In this document: piece after piece, positions 43,646-50,983 of the stretch
How positions within the stretch are numbered: position 1 is the stretch's first letter
Layout of the letters: each line of letters starts with the position of its first letter
NCBI GenBank assembly: GCA_022402565.1
Contig: JAKRSC010000028.1
Location: 1-64,000 of the forward strand
Direction of reading: 5' to 3'
DNA length: 64,000 bases
DNA from: Hydrotalea sp.
Lineage (GTDB): Bacteria > Bacteroidota > Bacteroidia > Chitinophagales > Chitinophagaceae
The notes under the pieces: generated by a model
The model's input: the letters and a program-made list of their open reading frames with translations, nothing else
What the model was told of the DNA's origin: nothing
Databases searched by the model: none
Program-made: the position numbers and the translations under genes

Positions 43646-43777
43646 TTGGTCTTTTTGCACTTTACTGGTTTTTAGTCATTTTTTGTTTGGAGTTCCAGTT
43701 TTTGTGTCATAATTAAAACTAATAACAAATCGCTTATCTATGCCGTCCACCTAAAAGTAGGAAGTTCACATCGCAAA

Positions 43778-43865
43778 GCCTTAAGGACTCGACCAAGATA
43801 CGCGTATTCATTTTTTACTATCCCTACTTTCTTTTGCTTTCCGCCCCAAAAATTTTGGGGCGGAT
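43778..43865 (+). repeat. 88-bp direct repeat, copy 2
   Basis: Begins GCCTTAAGGACTCGACCAAG and ends in the same CCGCCCCAAAAATTTTGGGG palindrome (43841-43863) as copy 1 at 42781. Same orientation as copy 1. Confidence 0.85.
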
Positions 43866-44241
43866 TGTTCGAATTGCCAAAACATCACTAAAGACAAATG
43901 ACCAAAGACTAAAGACTACCTTCCAACCAAAGACCAACAGCTAAAGACTAAAGACTACCTTCCAACCAAAGACCAAAGACAAAAGACCAACAGCCAAAGA
44001 CTAAAGACCACCCTTCGAGACCTGTCCCGACCCCTTCGACAAGCTCAGGGCAAGTATTCGGGACCTGTCCCGATCCTTCGGGAAGCTCAGGGACCTATCA
44101 TTTCAGCCGGTGGGTGAGGCTCTCGAACCCCCGGTTAACCCTTCGAGAACCTCAGGGACCAGGCTGCATACACCAAAGACCAACAGCCAAAGACTAAAGA
44201 CTACCTTCCAACCAAAGACCAACAGCTAAAGACTAAAGACC

Positions 44242-44273
44242 AAAAAACGAGGCCGCCCCCAAGAGCGCACCTC
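44242..44273 (-). terminator. Possible intrinsic terminator after the NUMOD4 gene
   Basis: On the minus strand a GAGGTGC...GCGGCCTC stem (one bulge, within 44273-44249) is followed by G then TTTTTT (44247-44242). It lies about 25 bases after the stop of the gene ending at 44298. The stem is imperfect, so the call is tentative. Confidence 0.35.
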
Positions 44274-44297
44274 TGCTTACACAACGATCAGGGGGTG

Positions 44298-44870
44298 TTA
44301 TTTTTTCTTTGGTTTGATATGTGCCCAGTTCAATCCCTTTTTGATTCTAAAAATCTGCATATCACTCACATCAAAAAGCTCAGCAATCTTCCGCAAGGTT
44401 TTTCCTTCGTCTAATAGGGCCTTAATTTTTAAAATATCTTTTTCTTTCAATTTATATCCCGAGAAATTAGCCACCCTTTTCTTTCTGGCTGCAACAGCTT
44501 TCGGACTCTTATTGCTGTAGCTGTGCATCTGGGCTTTTGTGGTCCATTCTAAATTTTCGGGTAAATTATTACCTCTGTTATAATCTTTATGAATGAGGTG
44601 GGTATACTTTTTAGGATTCTTGTTTTTTACAAAAGCACCTGCAATTAAATGATGGAAAAAGAAATGATGATAGCTCAACTTTCCTTTATACTTAATTTTT
44701 AATCGCATAATACGATAACCATCTTGTGCGCTTCCTTTTACCAATTTACCATCTTCAATTTTTTCGGTAAAACTTGCAACTCTTCCGTGGTTACTTACGG
44801 CATAACGGAAACGTAATCCTTTGGGCATTTCAATTTCCTTCCACTTTTCGCCCTGTTTTGGCTGTATCAT
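44298..44870 (-). CDS. NUMOD4/HNH-like protein with C-terminal helix-turn-helix
   Basis: A 190-residue basic protein. The N-terminal KWKEIEMPKGLRFRYAVSNH then GRVASF is a NUMOD4-type motif. The middle FFFHHLIAGAFV, YTHLIHKDYNRGNNLPENLE then WTT is an HNH-like nuclease region (LIHKD...N...NLEW). The C-terminal KALLDEGKTLRKIAELFDVS then DMQIFRIKKG is a helix-turn-helix. Such proteins are found in phages and homing endonucleases, but many are free-standing in Bacteroidota. Whether it still cuts DNA is unknown; the first HNH His is in the FFFHH segment. Confidence 0.78.
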   Translation of the reverse strand: MIQPKQGEKWKEIEMPKGLRFRYAVSNHGRVASFTEKIEDGKLVKGSAQDGYRIMRLKIKYKGKLSYHHFFFHHLIAGAFVKNKNPKKYTHLIHKDYNRGNNLPENLEWTTKAQMHSYSNKSPKAVAARKKRVANFSGYKLKEKDILKIKALLDEGKTLRKIAELFDVSDMQIFRIKKGLNWAHIKPKKK

Positions 44871-44940
44871 AGATGACGTTTTAAATTGAAGGGGGATGAA
44901 TGATGCTGAAAGCTACAAAATTTTTATATATTTATCGTAT

Positions 44941-45681
44941 ATGACCACACTTGCTTTGTACAACCTCAAGGGAGGCGTTGGAAAAACGGCCTCTTCGGTG
45001 AATTTGGCATACCTGGCCGCAGTTGATGGAATGAAGACCCTCTTGTGGGATTTAGACCCTCAGGGCTCTTCCGGGTTTTATTTTGCTGCACAACCTGCAG
45101 GAAAGAACGATTCCAAAAAATTGCTGGAAGGCCAAACCGCCATTGGCTCGCTTATTCAAGAAACGGTGTTTGAAAAAATTTCAGTCATTCCCGCCGACCT
45201 TTCTGCGCGTCATGCCGATTTAATATTGGATGAAGCAAAGCAAAGCAAAAAGCGTATTAAGTCAATTCTCGCTGGACTGCATGAGTATGATTTGGTGATT
45301 TTGGATTGTCCTCCAGGACTTTCGCTCTTACATGAAAACGTATTTCTGGCAGCCGATAAAATTTTGATGCCGCAAATTCCAACAACACTTTCTATCCGTT
45401 CTTTCGAAACCGTTATGCAGTTTATGGAAGACCACAGTTTGGATATTGAGAAAGTGCTTTGTTTTTTCAGCATGGTAGATCATCGTAAAAACCTGCATCA
45501 CGAAACCATGCAATCTTTTTACAAGGATCGCTTTTTCTGTAAGAACTATGTGCCCTATTTGAGTGATATAGAAAAGATGGGCACCAACCAACAGCCGTTG
45601 TTTGAGTTTGCTAACAGCAGTTACGCCGCGCAATGTTATAGAGATGTGTGGGCTGAAATAAAAAAGAAAGTTCAATTATAA
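44941..45681 (+). CDS. ParA/Soj-family ATPase (orphan)
   Basis: A 246-residue ATPase with the deviant Walker A motif KGGVGKT (residues 10-16), DLDPQGSSGFYF (A') and LVILDCPPGLSLL (Walker B). ParA proteins position DNA or protein cargo on the nucleoid. No ParB gene or parS-like site is nearby, so it is an orphan. ATG 44941 is chosen because the 15 codons upstream do not match the family. A TATATTTA box just upstream resembles a -7 element. Next in the same direction is an esterase gene. Confidence 0.88.
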   Translation: MTTLALYNLKGGVGKTASSVNLAYLAAVDGMKTLLWDLDPQGSSGFYFAAQPAGKNDSKKLLEGQTAIGSLIQETVFEKISVIPADLSARHADLILDEAKQSKKRIKSILAGLHEYDLVILDCPPGLSLLHENVFLAADKILMPQIPTTLSIRSFETVMQFMEDHSLDIEKVLCFFSMVDHRKNLHHETMQSFYKDRFFCKNYVPYLSDIEKMGTNQQPLFEFANSSYAAQCYRDVWAEIKKKVQL

Positions 45682-45740
45682 ATTATGTTGAGCGGTCAGT
45701 CAAATGGCTGCCACTATTCATCCAACCTCAAAATGTTTTT

Positions 45741-46472
45741 ATGCATCGTAGTATTACATCTTGGTACAGTCCCGCACTTAGCAAAGAAATGCCCATTGTA
45801 ACATATGGCCATTATGGTTTTGCATTGTTGCTTATTCCAACAGCCGCAGCCGATTACTTAGAATATGAAAGATTTCAATTGATAGATGCACTGGCTCCAT
45901 TTATTGAAAGTGGAAAAATGAAAGTGTATTCTATTGACAGTATGAATAAGGAAAGTTGGTTGAACAACGAAATGCATCCACCGCACAAAGCCATTCGACA
46001 TAACCAATTCAATGAATATGTTTTTCAAGAAGTAGTGCCCTTTATTCGCAATACCAGCAGCAATGATATTATGATTTATACTTGTGGTGCATCGTTTGGT
46101 GCGTTGCATGCTATGAACCTGTTTTTAAAAAGACCCGATATCATTAACGGCTGTATTAGTATGAGTGGCGTTTACAACTTGGCAGAATACACCAAGGGGT
46201 ATTGGGATGATCAGGTGTATTTCAACAGCCCTGAACATTATATGCCGGAATTAAACGATCCTTGGTACTTAGATCGAATTAGGTCGAGTCACCATATTCA
46301 TATTTACACAGGCAGCGGCGACTACGAAGACCCAGAAGCTTCAAAACGTTTTGCTGGTGTGTTATACAATAAGGGTATTTGGTACGATTTAGATGTATGG
46401 GGGCATGACATTAAGCACGACTGGCCAACCTGGCGGAAAATGCTCCCCTTTATTATCGAAAATAAATTTTAA
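45741..46472 (+). CDS. Alpha/beta-hydrolase esterase
   Basis: A 243-residue putative esterase of the esterase D/PHB-depolymerase type. The nucleophile elbow is GASFG with S118 (ends IYTCGASFGALHAMN). Acid and histidine candidates are in SGDYEDPEAS and GHDIKHDWPTWRK. There is no signal peptide, so it is cytoplasmic. Substrate unknown. It lies 59 bases after the ParA gene and 42 before the DUF389 gene. Confidence 0.83.
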   Translation: MHRSITSWYSPALSKEMPIVTYGHYGFALLLIPTAAADYLEYERFQLIDALAPFIESGKMKVYSIDSMNKESWLNNEMHPPHKAIRHNQFNEYVFQEVVPFIRNTSSNDIMIYTCGASFGALHAMNLFLKRPDIINGCISMSGVYNLAEYTKGYWDDQVYFNSPEHYMPELNDPWYLDRIRSSHHIHIYTGSGDYEDPEASKRFAGVLYNKGIWYDLDVWGHDIKHDWPTWRKMLPFIIENKF

Positions 46473-46514
46473 GCGATCAACGCACGGGCACAGATTTTGT
46501 AAAGCTGGAGGGTT

Positions 46515-47801
46515 ATGGAAAATATCCTGAATAATTTTCGTTTGCTCAAAGAGAAGGAAGATGTAAGAACAGTGTCTGAAAACATTGAACAATCAGTCGT
46601 GTTTAAGGGGACCAATTTATGGATCCTCATCTTTGCCATCTTTATTGCATCGCTTGGATTGAATGTAAACTCAACAGCGGTTATTATTGGCGCCATGTTG
46701 ATTTCTCCTTTGATGGGTCCCATCATTGGTATAGGCTTTAGTTTGGCTGTAGAAGACTTAAAGCTGTTTAATTTGGCTGGCAGAAATTTTTTATTTGCTG
46801 TAGCTGTTTCTCTGATTACGTCAACTGTTTACTTTTTTCTTTCCCCAATTCATGATGCACATTCTGAAATTTTAGCCAGAACAACGCCCAATATTTATGA
46901 TGTGTTGATTGCCTTTTTTGGTGGATTGGCTGGAGTGCTGGCGCAATCGAGTAAGCTGAAAGGAAATGTGATTATTGGTGTGGCCATTGCAACCGCCTTA
47001 ATGCCTCCCCTGTGTACTGCAGGTTATGGTATTGCTACCTGGCAATGGAAATTTTTCTTTGGAGCCATTTATTTGTTCACTATCAACTGTGTATTCATTG
47101 CTGTTGCTGCCTTTCTTATTGTACGCGTGTTGCGTTTTCCTGTGAAAGAAGAGCTGGATCACCGTGTGAAAAAAAGAGTACATGGCACCATCATTTTTAT
47201 TACCCTACTTACTTTAATTCCGAGTATTTACTTTGGCTATAAATTAATTGACGAAGATCGTTTTGTAAAAAGAGTGAATCAGTTTATTGATGTGGCAGGA
47301 AGATTTGAGAACAATTATTTACTCAAGCGCGATATTCGTCCGGCTGAGAAAAAAGTGATTTTAACTTATGGAGGAAGGGGGATAGATGATAGTACGCTCA
47401 TTGCTACCAAAGCCAAACTTGAGTTTTTTGGTTTGGCCAATGCACAGTTAGAGATACAGCAAGGATTTGCGTTTTTGCAGGAGCAGCTCTCGCAGTTACG
47501 AGAGGACGATGCAAAATCATTTGTAGATCAGAAGCAATTTAATATGTTGTTGATGAAAATGGATAGTCTGCAAACCAAAACTAATATCAACGATTTGAAT
47601 ACAGAGGCCAAAGTTCTTTTTCCATCGGTTGAACAAGTTTTGGTTGGGCCGAAAAAATTTGATTCAACAACGCAGAGAAATATTCAGACAATATTGTTGG
47701 TACAAAACGATGCTGCAGTTTTAGGTGGTCAACTTAGAAGCTGGTTACAACTCCGGTTTCCGGGCGATAGCATTAGCTTGTTTGTACAAAAAGATTTGTA
47801 A
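46515..47801 (+). CDS. DUF389 membrane protein
   Basis: A 428-residue protein whose first half has about six membrane spans: NLWILIFAIFIASLGLNVNS, IIGAMLISPLMGPIIGIGFS, LFAVAVSLITSTVYFFLSP, VIIGVAIATALMPPLCTAGY and FGAIYLFTINCVFIAVAAFL. MLISPLMGPIIGIG is the DUF389 signature. The C-terminal 200 residues after a further span (IFITLLTLIPSIYFGY) are soluble. Molecular function is not established for the family. Confidence 0.9.
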   Translation: MENILNNFRLLKEKEDVRTVSENIEQSVVFKGTNLWILIFAIFIASLGLNVNSTAVIIGAMLISPLMGPIIGIGFSLAVEDLKLFNLAGRNFLFAVAVSLITSTVYFFLSPIHDAHSEILARTTPNIYDVLIAFFGGLAGVLAQSSKLKGNVIIGVAIATALMPPLCTAGYGIATWQWKFFFGAIYLFTINCVFIAVAAFLIVRVLRFPVKEELDHRVKKRVHGTIIFITLLTLIPSIYFGYKLIDEDRFVKRVNQFIDVAGRFENNYLLKRDIRPAEKKVILTYGGRGIDDSTLIATKAKLEFFGLANAQLEIQQGFAFLQEQLSQLREDDAKSFVDQKQFNMLLMKMDSLQTKTNINDLNTEAKVLFPSVEQVLVGPKKFDSTTQRNIQTILLVQNDAAVLGGQLRSWLQLRFPGDSISLFVQKDL

Positions 47802-47887
47802 AACAAATACGTTTAGAATCTGTTAAAATCCACTTGCGTTCATATTTATTTCACACAAGTACAGATACTGCTGTAATATTACAGTTC

Positions 47888-48682
47888 ATGAAAATTCCGC
47901 TAAGGATTGCTATATGGTTGTTGGGCTTCATGGCTTTCTGCAATGCAAGTGAGTTGCATGCACAGTATATTACAGTGAGCGGAACGGTTTATGATATCAG
48001 TGGTAGACGACCTATTGAAGCGGTAGCGGTTTTAAGTACATCTGGCAGAGGAACCCTCACAGATTCATCGGGCCGATATATTTTAACTGTCCGTAAGCAA
48101 GATTCTATTTGGTTTTCTTTGATAGGTAAGAATACCATGAAGTATGCGGTAGATACTATGAATGCGCCGCATCAGTTCGATATCAGCATTATGTTACAAG
48201 CAAGCGTACTGCCCGATGTACAGGTACGCAACAACAATTATCGTTTAGACTCTTTACAGAATAGGCGCGATTATGCCAAGTACTTCGATTATAAAAAGCC
48301 AACTGTCCGTTTTTCTACCAACAACAATTACAATCCTGGTGGACTCACCACAGGACTTGATCTTACAGAACTCATTAATATGTTTCGTGTGCGGAAGATG
48401 CGGAATATGGAGAATTTGCAGAAGCGTTTGATTATGCAAGAGCAGGAGAAATATGTGAGTCATCGTTTCAACAAAGTATTTGTCAGAAAAGTAACGCAAC
48501 TGGTTTCGCCCGATTTAGACACTTTCATGAACAGGTACAGACCCGAATACGAACTTCTCGTTGCCCTCAACGATCTCGAGTTGGCGTACTACACCCAAAA
48601 ATGTTATGAGCACTATCGCGCCAATCGTTTTCGTCCTCGACCTCTGTTTCGCCGCAAGGAAGATGAGGTGATTAGGTGGTGA
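47888..48682 (+). CDS. Secreted protein with CarboxypepD_reg-like domain
   Basis: A 264-residue protein. The signal peptide is MKIPLRIAIWLLGFMAFCNA, probably cleaved after LHA. A beta-sandwich CarboxypepD_reg-like domain follows: ITVSGTVYDISGRRPIEAVA, GTLTDSSGRYILTV and SIWFSLIGKNTMKY. The C-terminal half is basic and unrecognised. Such domains usually sit before TonB-dependent receptors; here it stands alone. ATG 47888 is chosen because it begins the signal peptide; the frame is open 18 codons further upstream. Confidence 0.85.
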   Translation: MKIPLRIAIWLLGFMAFCNASELHAQYITVSGTVYDISGRRPIEAVAVLSTSGRGTLTDSSGRYILTVRKQDSIWFSLIGKNTMKYAVDTMNAPHQFDISIMLQASVLPDVQVRNNNYRLDSLQNRRDYAKYFDYKKPTVRFSTNNNYNPGGLTTGLDLTELINMFRVRKMRNMENLQKRLIMQEQEKYVSHRFNKVFVRKVTQLVSPDLDTFMNRYRPEYELLVALNDLELAYYTQKCYEHYRANRFRPRPLFRRKEDEVIRW

Positions 48683-49128
48683 GGACTGCTGCCATAGCGT
48701 GTGTGTTTTTTGGTCTTTAGTCTTTAGCTGTTGGTCTTTGGGTGGAAGAGGGTCTTTAGTCTTTGGCTGTTGGTCTTTGGGTGGAAGAGGGTCTTTAGTC
48801 TTTGGCTGTTGGTCTTTGGTATATGCAGCCCGGTCCCTGAGGTTCTCGAAGGGTAAACCGGGGGTTCGAGAGCCTCACCCACCGGTATAATAATTTGAAG
48901 TTCTTGAAAGCCGGTGCCTGAAGCGCTCTAAGACCACCCACCGGCTGAAATGATAGGTCACTGAGCTTCCCGAAGGATCGGGACAGGTCCCGAATACTTG
49001 CCCTGAGCTTGTCGAAGGGATCGGGACAAGTGCCGAAGGGGGTCCCTGAGGTTCTCGAAGGGGCAATGCGGGCTTTTAGTCCGACATTCATCGTTGGGAA
49101 ACACTTATCGTGGGAACTAATTGCCCCC
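48683..49128. repeat. Composite intergenic repeat region 3
   Basis: No gene; the space lies between convergent genes. It contains a GGTCTTTGGCTGTTGGTCTT-type array (48704-48822), GGTCCCTGAGGTTCTCGAAG (about 48831-48850) and a CCACCGG segment inverted relative to 44100-44165. TCGGGAC-AG-GTCCCGA palindromes and another GGTCCCTGAGGTTCTCGAAG near 49042 follow. Frames here are repeat translations. Confidence 0.8.
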
Positions 49129-50103
49129 TTACATCCCCAATATGTATGCAAAAATTAGCGGCGCAACAATGGTTGCATCACTTTCAACAATGTATTTAGG
49201 AGTATTAATATCTAATTTTCCCCATGTAATTTTTTCGTTTGGAACGGCGCCAGAATAACTTCCGAAGGAAGTAGTAGAATCAGAAATCTGACAGAAATAA
49301 CTCCAGAATGGAACATCGTGCCATTCTAAATCTTGGTACATCATGGGCACTACGCAAATTGGGAAATCGCCCGCAATACCACCACCAATTTGGAAGAAGC
49401 CAACGCCCTTACCTGAACTATTGTTGCGATACCAGTCGGCCAGCCATACCATATATTCAATACCACTTTTTACTGTATCGGCCTTCAATTCACCTTTAAT
49501 AACATAACTCGCAAAAATGTTTCCGGTTGTACTGTCTTCCCAACCAGGCACCACAATGGGTATATTTTTTTGAGCGGCAGCCACAATCCAGCTGTCTTTA
49601 GGATCAATTTCATAATACTGTTCTAATTCGCCGCTAAGAACCGTTTTATACAAAAACTCATGTGGGAAATAACGCTCGCCCTTGGCTTCAGCTTCTTTCC
49701 ATTGTTTCACCAAATGCTTTTGCAGTCTACGGAAGGCCTCTTCCTCCGGAATACAAGTATCGGTTACGCGGTTATAATGATTTTCCAATAAATCCCACTC
49801 GTCCTGCGGAGTTAAGTCGCGGTAGTTGGGAATGCGCTTATAGTGACTGTGTGCAACCAGGTTCATCACATCTTCCTCGAGGTTAGCACCGGTACAAGAA
49901 ATTATAGCCACTTTATCCTGACGAATCATTTCAGCCAAGCTCACCCCTAATTCGGCAGTACTCATAGCGCCAGCCAAGCTCACCAACATTTTTCCACCCG
50001 CTTCCAAATGAGCTTCGTATCCTTTAGCAGCGTCTACCAATGCTGCAGCATTAAAATGACGGTAATGGTGTGTGATAAACTGAGAAATAGGTCCTTTTTG
50101 CAT
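49129..50103 (-). CDS. Deoxyhypusine-synthase-like protein
   Basis: A 324-residue protein of the deoxyhypusine synthase family, NAD-dependent enzymes that transfer the aminobutyl group of spermidine. Motifs: KMLVSLAGAMSTAELGVSLA, AIISCTGANLEED, VVPGWEDSTTGNIFAS and FFQIGGGIAGDFPI. The catalytic lysine motif is SGAVPNEKITWGK (K296). Bacteria lack hypusinated eIF5A, so related bacterial enzymes are thought to make homospermidine or modify an unknown target. ATG 50103 is chosen; the longer open frame upstream is translated repeat. Confidence 0.88.
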   Translation of the reverse strand: MQKGPISQFITHHYRHFNAAALVDAAKGYEAHLEAGGKMLVSLAGAMSTAELGVSLAEMIRQDKVAIISCTGANLEEDVMNLVAHSHYKRIPNYRDLTPQDEWDLLENHYNRVTDTCIPEEEAFRRLQKHLVKQWKEAEAKGERYFPHEFLYKTVLSGELEQYYEIDPKDSWIVAAAQKNIPIVVPGWEDSTTGNIFASYVIKGELKADTVKSGIEYMVWLADWYRNNSSGKGVGFFQIGGGIAGDFPICVVPMMYQDLEWHDVPFWSYFCQISDSTTSFGSYSGAVPNEKITWGKLDINTPKYIVESDATIVAPLIFAYILGM

Positions 50104-50419
50104 AGCACTATGATTTAGGGCGCAAAAGTAAGGAATGTTATTTGAAGGGGGGCTTTGGTCTTTGGTTGAAAGTGGGTCTTTGGTCTTTGGGTGGAAGAGG
50201 GTCTTTAGTCTTTGGGTATTGGTCTTTGGCATATGCAGCCCGGTCCCTGAGCTTCCCGAATACTTGCCCTGAGCTTGTCGAAGGGATCGGGACAGGTCTC
50301 GAAGGGGCCAGATGCAAACTCCACCAAAGACCACCTCGTATGCTTACATCAAAACCGAGCTATTATTAGTTGGATTCTGCCCCACTAAAGACCAAAGACT
50401 AAAGACCAAAGTCCAAAAA
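50104..50419. repeat. Composite intergenic repeat region 4
   Basis: Apart from the -7 box at 50123 there is no gene. It holds a GGTCTTTGG array (about 50155-50228), a GGTCCCTGAGCTTCCCGAAT/TTGCCCTGAGCTTGTCGAAG block with TCGGGAC palindromes (50238-50310) and a short CTAAAGACC array in the opposite orientation (50384-50416). Confidence 0.75.
50123..50130 (-). promoter_or_regulatory. -7 box upstream of the deoxyhypusine-synthase-like gene
   Basis: TACTTTTG on the minus strand fits TAnnTTTG and lies 19 bases before the start codon. No TTTG is found at the -33 position, which lies in repeat sequence. Confidence 0.4.
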
Positions 50420-50872
50420 CTACCCCATCACCTCCTCCGCATGCTGCTTACTTTTTGGCTTGCGGATTATAGATTCAATAATACCCTTCTCATCAATCAC
50501 AAACGTAGTGCGTATCAACCCCTCATATTTCCTGCCATACATCTGCTTCTCACCCCACACACCATATAGGTCAATTACCTTCCTTTCAACGTCTGCCAAC
50601 AGAGGAAACGGTAAGGCATGCTTGGTACCGAATTTTTTGTGCTTTTCCACCGTATCTGGACTTACACCCAACACGGCATATCCCGCTGCTTGCAGGGCTT
50701 CATAATTATCACGCAAATTGCAAGCTTGCACGGTACAAGTGGGCGTGTCGTCTTGCGGATAGAAATACAAAACCAATTTTTTTCCCGCAAAATCTTTCAA
50801 GCGAATGGTTTTTCCATCTTGATCCTTGCCTTGAAACGCAGGCGCTTTCTGTCCTTCCTGTAAATGACTCAT
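50420..50872 (-). CDS. bcp: Thioredoxin-dependent peroxiredoxin (Bcp/PrxQ)
   Basis: A 150-residue peroxiredoxin that reduces hydrogen peroxide and organic peroxides using thioredoxin. The active-site stretch is LYFYPQDDTPTCTVQACNLR: C46 is peroxidatic and C51 is the resolving cysteine of the PrxQ type. VLGVSPDTVEKHKKFGTKH and RTTFVIDEKGIIESII complete the fold. Length is standard. Confidence 0.94.
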   Translation of the reverse strand: MSHLQEGQKAPAFQGKDQDGKTIRLKDFAGKKLVLYFYPQDDTPTCTVQACNLRDNYEALQAAGYAVLGVSPDTVEKHKKFGTKHALPFPLLADVERKVIDLYGVWGEKQMYGRKYEGLIRTTFVIDEKGIIESIIRKPKSKQHAEEVMG

Positions 50873-50947
50873 AGCAATAGTTTGTACTTATAACTTAAAA
50901 TTCATGTCTTGGTTGGCAAAAAATCAAAAAAAACCAATGCGTAGAAG

Positions 50948-50955
50948 TACATTTG
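50948..50955 (+). promoter_or_regulatory. -7 box upstream of carB
   Basis: TACATTTG fits TAnnTTTG, 28 bases before the carB ATG. The expected -33 TTTG is absent. A TTGGTT/AACCAA inverted repeat lies just upstream (about 50912-50937). Confidence 0.4.
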
Positions 50956-50983
50956 CACAATTTGTTTTTTTAATTCAGCCAGC

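Larger units (their letters stand above)
43608..44297. repeat. Composite intergenic repeat region 2
   Basis: Apart from the MazEF operator no gene is visible. It contains the TTTTGTTTGGAGTTCCA match (43681-43697) to the left edge and the second 88-bp repeat (43778-43865). AAAGACC/AAAGACT arrays (about 43884-44010 and 44174-44244) surround a block of CTTCGAGAACCTCAGGGACC-like palindromes with a segment reappearing inverted at 48840-48960. The segment includes CCGGTGGGTGAGGCTCTCGA. Confidence 0.8.

Noticed and set aside
43884-44244. Regular short repeats resembling a CRISPR array
   Set aside because: The units (AAAGACC, AAAGACTAAAGACC, CAACAGCC) are short and degenerate with no constant spacer length or unique spacers, and no cas gene is present.
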